NCBI RefSeq assembly: GCF_000421605.1
Contig: NZ_ATXI01000011.1
Span: 1 to 63,300, forward strand
DNA: 63,300 nt
Direction: 5' to 3'
Source: Thermodesulfobacterium thermophilum DSM 1276
GTDB taxonomy: Bacteria; Desulfobacterota; Thermodesulfobacteria; Thermodesulfobacteriales; Thermodesulfobacteriaceae
Each line of letters starts with the position of its first letter. Within the stretch, counting starts at the first letter, position 1. Made by a program: the position numbers and the translations under genes. Shown one piece after another: positions 43,375 to 52,127 of the stretch. The notes beneath the pieces were generated by a model. That model made no database searches and was not told the DNA's origin. It saw only the letters and a list, made by a program, of their open reading frames with translations.

Positions 43375-45852
43375 TTAGGCTATTTCTGAAAGTTTTAATC
43401 TTTCCTCCCATCTTCTGGTTAGTTCTTCTTTAAGAATAGGATGTTTACTAAGGTCTGGGTCTTTTTCTATCAAAGAAAAGGCATCTTCCCTTGCCCACAA
43501 AAGGATTGGGTAGTCCTTTACTAAGTCAGCTTTTTTAAATTCAAGATATCCCGATTGTTTTGTCCCTAAGAAGTCTCCAGGGCCTCTGAGTTTTAAGTCT
43601 TCTTCTGCTATTTTAAACCCGTCGTTTGTTTGACATAGTATCTGCAAGCGTCTGTAAGCCTCGCTTTCCATAGATATCTTATAAGCTATCAAAAAACAAT
43701 AAGACTGCGCCTCTCCCCTTCCAACCCTTCCTCTTAGCTGATGAAGTTGAGACAAACCGAACCTTTCAGCATGTTCTATTATCATAACTGTAGCATTGGG
43801 GACGTCTACACCGACTTCTACCACCGTGGTAGAAACTAAGATGTCTATTTCTTTGCGCTTAAACTGATGCATGATTTTTTCTTTTTCCAAAGAACTCATC
43901 TTTCCGTGTAAAATCCCTACTTTAAACTCTGGAAAAAACTTTGTTTGTAACTCTTCACCGTAGGTGGTTACTGCCTTAAGGTCGAGTTTTTCTGATTCTT
44001 CTATCAGAGGAAGGATTACATAAGCTTGATGTCCTTTCTTTAATTCTTCTTTAACTGCTGCATAGGCTTTGTGTTTGTTATATTCTATGAAAAGTTTGGT
44101 AATGATAGGTTTTCTGCCTTTAGGCATTTCGTCTATTATCGAAAGGTCTAAATCTCCGTAGATGGTAAGCCCAAGGGTTCTGGGGATAGGGGTGGCTGTC
44201 ATAACCAAGGTATCTGGGGTTATACCTTTAGCCTTTTCTCTTAAGGCTGCCCTTTGTAAAACACCAAAACGATGTTGTTCGTCTATGATAACCAGTCCCA
44301 GTCTTTTAAACTCTACTCTTTCTTGAAAAAGGGCATGGGTTCCTATCACAAAATCTATAAACCCAGTAGCCAATCCATAATAAATTTCTCTTTTTTTAGC
44401 AGGAGGGACCCCTCCAGAAAGAAGGGCTACGTTTACTCCCATGAGCTGGGCATAACGTCTAAAGTTATGGTAATGTTGCTCAGCAAGGATTTCAGTAGGA
44501 GCCATCATCGCTACCTGATATCCGTTTTCTATCGCAGTGAGTGCAGCAATAAAGGCTACAACCGTTTTTCCACACCCTACATCTCCTTGTACTAACCGGT
44601 TCATAGGCACTGGACTGGCCATGTCTTTTTTGATTTCTTCTAACACCCTTTTTTGAGCTGAGGTAAGCTCAAAAGGAAGTTTGGCTAAAAAGGCTTTTAC
44701 TTTTTCTCCGTCAGTTCTAAAAGATATTCCCTGTTCTTTTTTGACTTTACTTTTTTTCAAAGCCAAGGCTAATTCTAAGAAGAAAAATTCATCATAAGCC
44801 AAGCTCTTGTGATAGACGCTTTCCTCTTTTTTAAGCAAAGAAAGGTCTTTTTCATCCTCTGGAAAATGCAAATTTTTTATGGCTAAGTTTAATGGCAAAA
44901 GCCTTCTTTTTTTTAAGAATTCGCGTGGAATAAAATTTTCTAAAAAATCTGCATAATCTTCTACCGCATTTTTGATGATCTTTCTTAGTTGCCTTTCACT
45001 CAAACCTTCAACCGCAGAGTAAACAGGTACAATCTTTCCTAACTCTAACTCGAGCTTATCCTCTTCTCCCTCTGGTATTATTTCAGGATGGACCATCTCA
45101 AAAACCCTACCGAATTTACCTACCTCCCCTATGGCATAAACTCTTTTGCCCGATTGTAAAAGGTTTCTCAAAAAAAAGTCCTTAAAGTTAAACCACCGAA
45201 GGAGGAGAAATCCAGTGCCATCAGTAAGCTGGGCTTCAAAGACCTTTCTTCTTGAGGTATAAACAATTCCACTTTTGATGACTTCACCAAAAACCACCGC
45301 CTTTTGTCCTTCTTTTAAATTTAAATTAGAAATAGGGATTAAATGTCTTCGGTCTTCATAATCCCTTGGCAGGAAAAACAATAGGTCTTCGATCGTATGA
45401 ATGTCTTTTTTAGCAAACTTTTTGGCAATCTTAGGCCCTACCCCTTTTAAAAACTGAACAGGTTTTTTAAGTTCCTCTTTAGCTTGTCTGTATTCTTCTA
45501 AAGAAAAAGTCGGTTCTTGATAAACCTCCTGGTTTATCGGTTCTTCTGGAGGTTCTTCAACCTCAGAAGTTCCTTCTTTATTAATCCCTAAAGCAATACA
45601 CAAATCAAACAACGCCTTTATTTTTTCCTTTTTTTCGTCTAAAGCTGCCTGATCTAAACCATAACAAAGTTCTAAAAATTTTTCTCGATAAGGTTCAAAT
45701 TCTTGGGGAAGGTTTTCTATAAATTTTAAAAGTGTTTTTTCTAAATATTTTATTTTGTGTAGATTTTGAAAATTATTTTTATAGGCAAACTCTAAGGGTT
45801 TAGTAAACTTTACCAACCAATCTTTTTTGCTAAACATTTTTTCTTCTTTCAT
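43375..45852 (-). CDS. recG: ATP-dependent DNA helicase RecG
   Basis: The 825-aa branch-migration helicase rescues stalled replication forks. It has an N-terminal extension of about 130 residues, then GVGPKIAKKFAKKDIHTIEDLLFFLP (start of the wedge domain), an OB fold (GQKAVVFGEVIKSG), and the helicase core: QGDVGCGKTVVAFIAAL, AEQHYHNF, IDEQHRFGVLQR, TATPIPRTL, VVEVGVDVPNATVM and QLHQLRGRVGRGEAQS. The start at 45852 overlaps the glycosyltransferase stop by 4 bases. Its length is slightly above the usual 690-780 because of the N-terminal extension, also known in some thermophiles. Confidence 0.95.
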   Translation of the reverse strand: MKEEKMFSKKDWLVKFTKPLEFAYKNNFQNLHKIKYLEKTLLKFIENLPQEFEPYREKFLELCYGLDQAALDEKKEKIKALFDLCIALGINKEGTSEVEEPPEEPINQEVYQEPTFSLEEYRQAKEELKKPVQFLKGVGPKIAKKFAKKDIHTIEDLLFFLPRDYEDRRHLIPISNLNLKEGQKAVVFGEVIKSGIVYTSRRKVFEAQLTDGTGFLLLRWFNFKDFFLRNLLQSGKRVYAIGEVGKFGRVFEMVHPEIIPEGEEDKLELELGKIVPVYSAVEGLSERQLRKIIKNAVEDYADFLENFIPREFLKKRRLLPLNLAIKNLHFPEDEKDLSLLKKEESVYHKSLAYDEFFFLELALALKKSKVKKEQGISFRTDGEKVKAFLAKLPFELTSAQKRVLEEIKKDMASPVPMNRLVQGDVGCGKTVVAFIAALTAIENGYQVAMMAPTEILAEQHYHNFRRYAQLMGVNVALLSGGVPPAKKREIYYGLATGFIDFVIGTHALFQERVEFKRLGLVIIDEQHRFGVLQRAALREKAKGITPDTLVMTATPIPRTLGLTIYGDLDLSIIDEMPKGRKPIITKLFIEYNKHKAYAAVKEELKKGHQAYVILPLIEESEKLDLKAVTTYGEELQTKFFPEFKVGILHGKMSSLEKEKIMHQFKRKEIDILVSTTVVEVGVDVPNATVMIIEHAERFGLSQLHQLRGRVGRGEAQSYCFLIAYKISMESEAYRRLQILCQTNDGFKIAEEDLKLRGPGDFLGTKQSGYLEFKKADLVKDYPILLWAREDAFSLIEKDPDLSKHPILKEELTRRWEERLKLSEIA

Positions 45853-46715
45853 GGTTTAGGCAAAGGTTTCAAAGGACTAATTACAGATTCTTTAAAGGTT
45901 TCTTCAAAAAGTTTTTTCAACTTAAAAGCTTGATAAAGGTTGCCGTGTTTTAAAGCTCCTTTATAAAAAATGTTAAACTTATTTTTAGCCTCTCCAAATA
46001 GTATCAATTTCTGTTCTAAACTTAATTCCTTTTGGTAGTTTTTAAAGAGCTTTATAAGGGCTAAAGTTCTATAATAATCAAGCCCTTTGGTAGCAGAAAG
46101 CTGATCTTCTCTTCCGCCGCTTTTGATTACTAAAGGTTTAGGTATCAATCCTACAGGGTTTTTTATCGCAACCCTTAACCAAAATTCGTAGTCTTCGCAT
46201 ACCCAAAATTCTTCGTCAAACACCCCAATTTCTTCAAAAAGTTTTCTTTTTATCAAAACCGTAGACATAGAAACAACGCACAACTTAACAGCCCTTTCAA
46301 AAAACCAGCCTTCGGCTTTTTTATGAATCTTTTTTGGGTTAAGTCTTTTTTCTCCTTTGTACCAGATCTCATCTGTTTGAACGATTTTATAAGAAGGGTA
46401 TTTTTCAAAAAAAGTTAACTGTTCTTCAAGTTTGGTAGGGGTAAACACATCGTCGCTGTCTAAAAAGGCGATGTAACGCCCTTTGGCATGAAAAAGCCCC
46501 CTATTTCTGGCATGAGCTACCCCTTTTCTTGGCTTTTTTACATAGACTACAGGGTATGGGGTAATAAGTTTAGGGGTTAGGTCTGTGGACCCGTCGTCTA
46601 CTACGATGATTTCTAAGTCTTTAAAGGTTTGGTTAAGTACACTTTTGATAGCCTTAAACAGGATGTAAGCTCGATTGTAAGTAGGGATGATTACGCTTAC
46701 TACAGGGTTTTTCAT
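45849..46715 (-). CDS. Family 2 glycosyltransferase
   Basis: The 288-aa protein starts VSVIIPTYNRAYILFKAIKS, then IIVVDDGSTDLTPKL and RNRGLFHAKGRYIAFLDSDD with the DxD-type metal site, and EDYEFWLRVA in place of the usual ED catalytic base motif. GT-A enzymes of this group transfer sugars to lipids or glycans; the acceptor is unknown. It precedes recG with a 4-base overlap. Divergent with the broken histidine kinase gene at 46778. Confidence 0.85.
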   Translation of the reverse strand: MKNPVVSVIIPTYNRAYILFKAIKSVLNQTFKDLEIIVVDDGSTDLTPKLITPYPVVYVKKPRKGVAHARNRGLFHAKGRYIAFLDSDDVFTPTKLEEQLTFFEKYPSYKIVQTDEIWYKGEKRLNPKKIHKKAEGWFFERAVKLCVVSMSTVLIKRKLFEEIGVFDEEFWVCEDYEFWLRVAIKNPVGLIPKPLVIKSGGREDQLSATKGLDYYRTLALIKLFKNYQKELSLEQKLILFGEAKNKFNIFYKGALKHGNLYQAFKLKKLFEETFKESVISPLKPLPKP

Positions 46716-46777
46716 CAGATAAAATTATACCCTCATTTTATGAGATTGACAGAGTTGTGGTATATTAGAAAGTTGTT

Positions 46778-48071
46778 ATGGAAAAATTAAACCAAATTTT
46801 TAAACAGATAAGTTTTAAATCTACCTTAATTCTATGGGGGGTTGTAGCTTTAGCTGTAGTTACCTTGTTTTTAAGTGCGATTTTTTTTATAAAAATTCAA
46901 AGCTTTTAGCCCAGAAAGCCCTTGAGGACCAAGCTATGATGATAGCTATCACCCTTCAGGGAGTTATGACTTATGCCAACCTTGATGAGATCAACTACAA
47001 CACCTTTTTAAACATCATTTTAAGCCAAAATTGGGAAAACTTAGAATTTATCATGCTTTATGACGAAGACGGAGACATTATCCTTCATTCTAACCCAGAA
47101 CTGATAGGCTATAAAATAGACCCTGAAGAATTAATAGAGTTAAAGAGGCACAAACTACCCTATTATCGTTTTTATTCAGACCAAGAAGAACCTTATAAAC
47201 AGATTTTTCTGGCAGATTTTAACTTTTATACTTAAAAATATAACCTTTATCTTAGGGTGGGGCTAAACATAAATACCTTTTCGTTTATCGTAAAAAGGGC
47301 TCAGTTTTTGTTTTTCTTAAAAATGTTGGCCTGCTTAGGGCTTTTAACAGCAGGTGGGATAGGTACCAAGTTTCTCATCCGTTATGAACGTATGGAACTT
47401 AAGATGAAGCAATTAGAAAGTATTTCTACCATGGCGAAGATTTTATCTCACGAGATCAGAAATCCCTTAGGAAGTATCAAAGGCTTTTCTCAGTATTTGG
47501 CAGAAAAGATAACAGAAAGAGATTATAAAAGGTATTTAGGAATTATTTTTAACGAGGCTTTAAGGATAGAAAGGTTAACAGATGAGTTGATTTTTTATGT
47601 TAATCCTGTCAAGATAGAACCTAAGCAGTTTGACTTAAGAGAACTGGTAGAAGAGGTTTGGTTAAGTTTTAAAGATAAGTATCCTCAAGTAGACGTAACT
47701 TTTTTATTAAAGGAGAGGATTTTAGTATCATAACTGATCCTGACAAATTAAAAGAAATAGTGGTAAACTTAATTCAAAATGCCTTTGATGCTGTGTTAGA
47801 AACCAACCAGGAGAAAAAAGAGATAAAAGTAGAAATAGAAGACAAAGGAGAAACCCTGAGGTTAGGGGTAATAGACAACGGGATAGGTATGGATGAAGAG
47901 ACTTTGAAAAAAGCGTTTACTCCTTTTTTTACTACCAAACCTAAAGGATCAGGCTTAGGTTTGGCAATAGTAGAAAAGCTATGTGAGGCCATGAAGATTA
48001 AGATTAAAGTTCAAACCAAACCAGGAGAAGGAACAGCCATATGGTTAGAAATGCCAAGATTTTTATCTTAG
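46778..48071 (+). pseudogene. Sensor histidine kinase (ZraS-like), disrupted
   Basis: The gene starts at the ATG at 46778 with a membrane helix (TLILWGVVALAVVTLFL), followed by a periplasmic sensor part (LEFIMLYDEDGDIILHSNPE), a second membrane helix (about 47300-47355), the H-box LSHEIRNPLGSIKGFSQYL and the ATPase domain (NLIQNAFDAVLE, GIGMDEETLKKAF, GSGLGLAIVEKL). Three lesions break it: loss of one T in the run at 46881-46888, an in-frame TAA at 47233-47235, and a one-base shift near 47715-47730. All domains can be read by changing frame, so decay is recent. It would have sensed an envelope signal and phosphorylated the adjacent regulator. Divergent glycosyltransferase upstream. Confidence 0.85.
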
Positions 48072-49404
48072 AAGACGACCTTTCTTTTGCCACCCTTTTA
48101 GAGGTGTTGCTAAAAGAGGGAGGTTATCAGGTAGAAACCTGTGAAGACCCTGAGTTAGCTTTTAAAAAGGTGTTTGATTTTTGATTTTAACCCAGACCTT
48201 ATCATTACAGACCTTAAACTTCCTAAGATGAGTGGAATAGATTTTATCAAAAAGGTAAAACCTGCCTTACCTAATACTTTATTTTTAGTAATAACCGCCT
48301 ATGCTACTGTAAGTTCTGCGGTAGAGGCCATGAAAAAGGGGGCTGTAGATTATATTACCAAACCTCTTTCCAGTCCTGAAGACTTTTTAAGTTTAGTTCA
48401 AAACATCTTAGCTAAAAAACCCAAGGAAGATTCTGAGGAAGAAACCCAAGAAGAACTTCCTCCTTTAGAAATCTTATTTTTAGGGATGGAGGAAGTTTAC
48501 GATAAAGTAGTAAAAGTAGCCCCTACAGACACTACTGTGATTTTATACGGTGAGACAGGTACAGGAAAGTCGTTGATAGCTAAGGTCATCCATCGTCTTA
48601 GCCGAAGGCCAGGTAAATTTGTAGAGGTTAATTGTGCAGCCATCCCTGAAACGTTAATAGAAGCCGAACTATTTGGGTATGAAAAGGGTGCTTTTACAGG
48701 GGCCTTAAAGAGTAAACCCGGAAAGATAGAGTTAGCCAAAGATGGAACGTTATTCTTAGACGAAATTTCAGAGATGAACCTTACCGTACAGGCAAAATTT
48801 TTAAGTGTATTACAAAATAAAACCTTTGAAAGATTAGGAAGTTTAACCTCTATAAAGACTAACGTCAGGTTTATTACGGCAACCAACCGGGACCTTATTA
48901 AGTTGGTTAAAGAAGGTAAGTTTAGGGAGGATTTATTTTTTAGGATTAATGTATTTCCTATAGAGGTAAAACCCTTGAGAGAAAGAAAGCAAGCTATATT
49001 AAAGATAGCGGAGTTTATCATCCATAGGTTAGCTAAAAAGTTACAGCGAGACCTCTTACCTTTAAGTTCAAATTCTAAGGAATTTTTGTTAAAATATCCC
49101 TTTCCAGGTAACGTAAGAGAACTTGAAAACTTGTTAGAAAGGGCTTTCCTGATGTCAGAAGGCAAAGAGATTGAGGTAGATTTGGGATACCAAAAGTCCC
49201 TCCCTTTTTATACAGAAAGTAAACCTTCAGAAAAATCAGGCTTTTTATCTGAAGAAGTAGTAGACCTTAGATCCTTGGAAAAAAATGCCATCATAGAAGC
49301 CTTAAAAAAGACCCAAGGGAATAAAAAAAGAGGCGGCAAAACTTTTAGGGATTTCTCTGAGGACCCTTTATTATAAACTAAAGGAATACAACATTAAGTT
49401 TTAA
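48041..49404 (+). pseudogene. Sigma-54-dependent response regulator (ZraR/NtrC-like), disrupted
   Basis: The frame starts at the ATG at 48041, inside the kinase 3' end, and reads KIFILEDDLSFATLLEVLL, then breaks. A perfect 7-base tandem duplication (tttgatt at 48173-48179 and 48180-48186) shifts the frame; removing one copy restores FDFNPDLIITDLKLPKMSG with the phospho-acceptor Asp. The AAA+ part is intact: GETGTGKSLIAKV, GAFTGA, DEISEMNLTVQ and the R-fingers. Near 49323-49329 an extra A in a run of seven shifts the C-terminal Fis-type HTH, which is readable as EAAKLLGISLRTLYYKLKEY ending at 49404. Both lesions are insertions. The protein would act at sigma-54 promoters; a likely target is the small gene at 49441-49797. 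Confidence 0.85.
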
Positions 49405-49440
49405 GGTTTGTAACCACTCTGATAGTAAAAAGAGAAATTT

Positions 49441-49797
49441 TTACCATCCACATAGTTTTCTGAAGTTTAACCCTTTCCTCGGACCATAAGGAAGTCCTTT
49501 TCCATAAGCCTTTTTTTGGATATCAACCCTGATTTTTTGAATTTCTATTTCCTTTTGCTGTATAGCCTCCCAATTAGGTGGAGTTTGTGCCCACAAGACA
49601 CGCACTTCAGAAGAAAGCTGCAGTTGTTTTTGCCAGAGAGGCTGTATTTCTTGACAAAACTCTTTAACCTTGGTTGGGTTTAGATTAGGAGGATAGTATT
49701 TACCTCCTACCGTCGTTTCCTTTTTCCCAAAGCCTATATCTGTAAATACTAAACTCAAAAAACTAAGTATTATCAAGCCTTTCGCTATACCTCTCAT
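49441..49797 (-). CDS. ZraP/CpxP-like small periplasmic protein
   Basis: The 118-aa protein has a signal peptide (GLIILSFLSLVFTDIGFG) and a helical mature part with the ZraP/Spy pattern: CQEIQPLWQKQLQLSSEVRV, PNWEAIQQKEIEIQKIRVDI, then KKAYGKGLPYG. In enterobacteria, ZraP is a zinc-binding periplasmic chaperone that is switched on by ZraSR through sigma-54. Here it stands directly next to a ZraSR-like pair, convergent with the regulator, and has its own sigma-54-type promoter. The regulator genes are broken, so it is either silent or under other control. Function is inferred from the pattern and the neighbours. Confidence 0.65.
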   Translation of the reverse strand: MRGIAKGLIILSFLSLVFTDIGFGKKETTVGGKYYPPNLNPTKVKEFCQEIQPLWQKQLQLSSEVRVLWAQTPPNWEAIQQKEIEIQKIRVDIQKKAYGKGLPYGPRKGLNFRKLCGW

Positions 49798-49858
49798 TTA
49801 TAAAACCTCTTTTCTCAAAGTTTTAAAGAATAGTCAGTAAACACTTTCATATAACTTT

Positions 49859-49876
49859 TGGCAAAAAACATACCGT
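49859..49876 (-). promoter_or_regulatory. Sigma-54 promoter of the ZraP-like gene
   Basis: On the minus strand, a GG pair (plus 49873-49874) is followed after exactly 10 bases by GC (plus 49861-49862). Read in full it is CGGTATGTTTTTTGCC, which fits the -24/-12 pattern (TGGCACG-N4-TTGC) at GG, A, G and TTGC. The predicted start of transcription is about 50 bases before the ATG at 49797. Confidence 0.6.
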
Positions 49877-49940
49877 TTTTATAATAGCTCTACCAAACGT
49901 TATACAAAAATGCATAAACTAAAAAATAGACTTAAGTTTG

Positions 49941-49976
49941 TAAATATTGCAATTTTTGTATAAATTGCAATATTTA
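49941..49976. promoter_or_regulatory. 36-bp perfect inverted repeat, candidate enhancer for an NtrC-type regulator
   Basis: Two 15-base arms (taaatattgcaattt and aaattgcaatattta) are exact reverse complements around 6 bases. The site lies about 75-115 bases upstream of the -24/-12 element of the ZraP-like gene, the usual place for activator binding. It also lies 16 bases after the miaB stop, but neither side has a T run, which argues against a terminator. The likely binder is the broken regulator at 48041-49404. Confidence 0.55.
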
Positions 49977-49992
49977 ATATAATTTATTTAGT

Positions 49993-51333
49993 TTATTTTA
50001 GAGTTTTAAGATAGCTTCCTTTTAAAGAGTGTTTTCCTGCTTCTTCTATCAGAACTTTGACCAAACTACCTTTTAGGTCAAGCCTTGGAGAGGAAAAATT
50101 CACTATTACGTTGGTGGTGGTGCGTCCCATAAGTTGAGTTTTCGATTTTGAGCTAAAACCTTCAACCAACACTTCCATTTCTTTACCTACGTATTGTTGA
50201 TAGATTTCTTGGGTAATGGTGTTTTGTAGCTCCTGAACTAATTTTAGTCTTCTTTCTTTTTCTTCTTCAGGAATTTTGTCCTCGAAGTTTTTAGCTGTGG
50301 TAAACGGACGATCTGAGTACTTAAAGGAAAAAATTTCATGATACCTTACGGTTTTTAGCATCTCTAAAGTTTCTTCAAAATCCTCCTCGGTTTCTCCCGG
50401 AAATCCTACGATGATATCGGTGGTGATGGCTATGTCAGGAATTAGCTCCCTAAGTTTTGCTACTTTTTCTAAATATTCTTCTTTAGTATATTTACGGTTC
50501 ATTCGTTTTAATATTCTGTTTGAACCAGCCTGAAGAGGGAGATGGATATGATGACATATTTTGGGATTTTCAGCCATAGTTCTTATTAGTTTCTCTGAAA
50601 GGTCTTTAGGATGACTGGTAGTAAACCTTATCCTCCATAAGTCTTCTATGGCTGCAATTTGGTTCAAGAGTTCTGGAAAATCAGGATAACCTTTTTCCTT
50701 TAGCCCATAGGAGTTTACGTTTTGTCCTAAAAGGGTAACCTCCCTTACCCCTAATTCTACCAATCTCTTTATCTCTTCTATGATTTCTTCTGGAGGTCTA
50801 CTTGTTTCTCTTCCTCTGACATAAGGAACGATACAATAAGAACAAAAATTATCACATCCTTGCATTATCGTGACAAAAGCAGTAACCTTTTCGGTGTTTT
50901 TAGATAAAGTCTCCTCAGGAAGCACTAAAGGTGGTTTAAACTCGTTAGTTAATTCGGTTAACACAATAGGTTTAGGATCCTTTTGAAGTTTAGTTATAAC
51001 CTCCTTTATTTGATAAAAACTTTGGGTTCCTAACACGAAATCTACATAGGGAAGTTTTTTAATCAGGTTTTCTCCTTCTTGTTGGGCAACACATCCCATA
51101 ATACCTATGAGGAGATGTTTTTTTTTCTTTTTTAAGGGTTTATACCTCCCTACCTCACTATAGACTTTGTGTTGAGGTTTTTCCCTTACAGAACAGGTAT
51201 TTACTATGATAAGGTCTGCTTCTTCAGGGTTATCGGTAGGAACATACTCTTCTTTTAAAAGAATGAGTACCTTTTCTGAATCGTTTTCATTCATTTGACA
51301 ACCAAAAGTTTTTATATAAACCCTTTTCTTCAT
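49993..51333 (-). CDS. miaB: tRNA-2-methylthio-N6-dimethylallyladenosine synthase MiaB
   Basis: The 446-aa radical SAM enzyme adds a methylthio group to i6A37 of tRNAs. Visible: IKTFGCQMNENDSEKV (N-terminal cluster), VNTCSVREKPQHKVYSEVG, GIMGCVAQQEG, the SAM cluster QGCDNFCSYCIVPYVRGRE, GQNVNSYGLKEKGYPDFPEL, and a C-terminal TRAM domain (KEMEVLVEGFSSKSKTQLM). The start ATG at 51333 has a weak ribosome binding site. Divergent from the creatininase gene. Confidence 0.95.
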   Translation of the reverse strand: MKKRVYIKTFGCQMNENDSEKVLILLKEEYVPTDNPEEADLIIVNTCSVREKPQHKVYSEVGRYKPLKKKKKHLLIGIMGCVAQQEGENLIKKLPYVDFVLGTQSFYQIKEVITKLQKDPKPIVLTELTNEFKPPLVLPEETLSKNTEKVTAFVTIMQGCDNFCSYCIVPYVRGRETSRPPEEIIEEIKRLVELGVREVTLLGQNVNSYGLKEKGYPDFPELLNQIAAIEDLWRIRFTTSHPKDLSEKLIRTMAENPKICHHIHLPLQAGSNRILKRMNRKYTKEEYLEKVAKLRELIPDIAITTDIIVGFPGETEEDFEETLEMLKTVRYHEIFSFKYSDRPFTTAKNFEDKIPEEEKERRLKLVQELQNTITQEIYQQYVGKEMEVLVEGFSSKSKTQLMGRTTTNVIVNFSSPRLDLKGSLVKVLIEEAGKHSLKGSYLKTLK

Positions 51334-51392
51334 AGCAAATTTTAATTATAATTCAAATAATCAAAATATCGATAGTTCCAAGAGGTTAAATT

Positions 51393-52127
51393 ATGTTAGT
51401 AGAGGAGATTACTTCTTTAGAATTTGAAGAGGCTAAAAAACAAGTAAAGACCGTTATTTTCCCTGTAGGTTCTGTTGAGGCTCATGGTCCTCATTTACCT
51501 TTAGCTACAGACCTTTATACTATCTATGAGGTCTGTAAAAAGGTAGCCGAGAAAAAAAAGGTTCTTATAGCCCCACCGATTTATTATGGTCTTTGTAGAA
51601 GTACGAGCACCCTTGCTGGGACGATAAGTATTACCGGAGAGATATTAAAAAAATTGATGCTAAACCTTTTTCATCAGTTTTATCTTTGTGGTTTTAAAAA
51701 TTTTATGGTTCTTTCTGGACATGCAGGAGGTACCCACAACGCCTATCTGGTAGACGCAGCTGAATCTTTTATATCGTTAGTTCCTTATTGTAATTTTTTT
51801 GTAGCCGACATTTTTCAGCTACTTAGGCCTTGTTTAAAAGATATGGGTATTCCTGAGGAGGATTCTCATGCAGGAGAATGGGAAACCTCCCTTATGCTTT
51901 ACCTAAAACCAGATTTGGTAAAAGACGGGGGATTTGAAGATTATCCTAAATTTCCTAAGTTTAGGGTGGTGTTTGAGAAAGAAAAATACTGGAGTACTGG
52001 AATATGGGGTAACCCAAGCAAGGCATCCTTTGAAAAAGGCAAAAAGATGGTGGAGTGGTTGGTAGAGTTTTTGATAAGTGAAATCGAAAAGATGGAAAAA
52101 GAGCTTGATGAAAAATGCTTGTTATAG
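51393..52127 (+). CDS. Creatininase-family amidohydrolase
   Basis: The 244-aa protein shows the creatininase fold: VIFPVGSVEAHGPHLPLATD with metal-binding Glu and His-Asp, YYGLCRSTSTLAGTISITGE, VLSGHAGGTHNAYLVDAAE, and DSHAGEWETSLMLYLKPDLV. Members hydrolyse cyclic amides or act in cofactor pathways (creatininase, ArfB, MftE). The true substrate here is unknown. It starts an overlapping operon with rtcA (13 bases shared), an RNA ligase and a siroheme gene. A weak aagaggt site precedes the ATG at 51393. Confidence 0.85.
   Translation: MLVEEITSLEFEEAKKQVKTVIFPVGSVEAHGPHLPLATDLYTIYEVCKKVAEKKKVLIAPPIYYGLCRSTSTLAGTISITGEILKKLMLNLFHQFYLCGFKNFMVLSGHAGGTHNAYLVDAAESFISLVPYCNFFVADIFQLLRPCLKDMGIPEEDSHAGEWETSLMLYLKPDLVKDGGFEDYPKFPKFRVVFEKEKYWSTGIWGNPSKASFEKGKKMVEWLVEFLISEIEKMEKELDEKCLL

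Noticed and set aside
48497-49165. 222-codon minus-strand frame
   Set aside because: It is a shadow of the AAA+ domain of the response regulator, which is clearly the real coding strand.
49941-49976. Terminator of miaB
   Set aside because: The palindrome is AT-rich and not followed by a T run on the minus strand; its spacing fits an activator site better.
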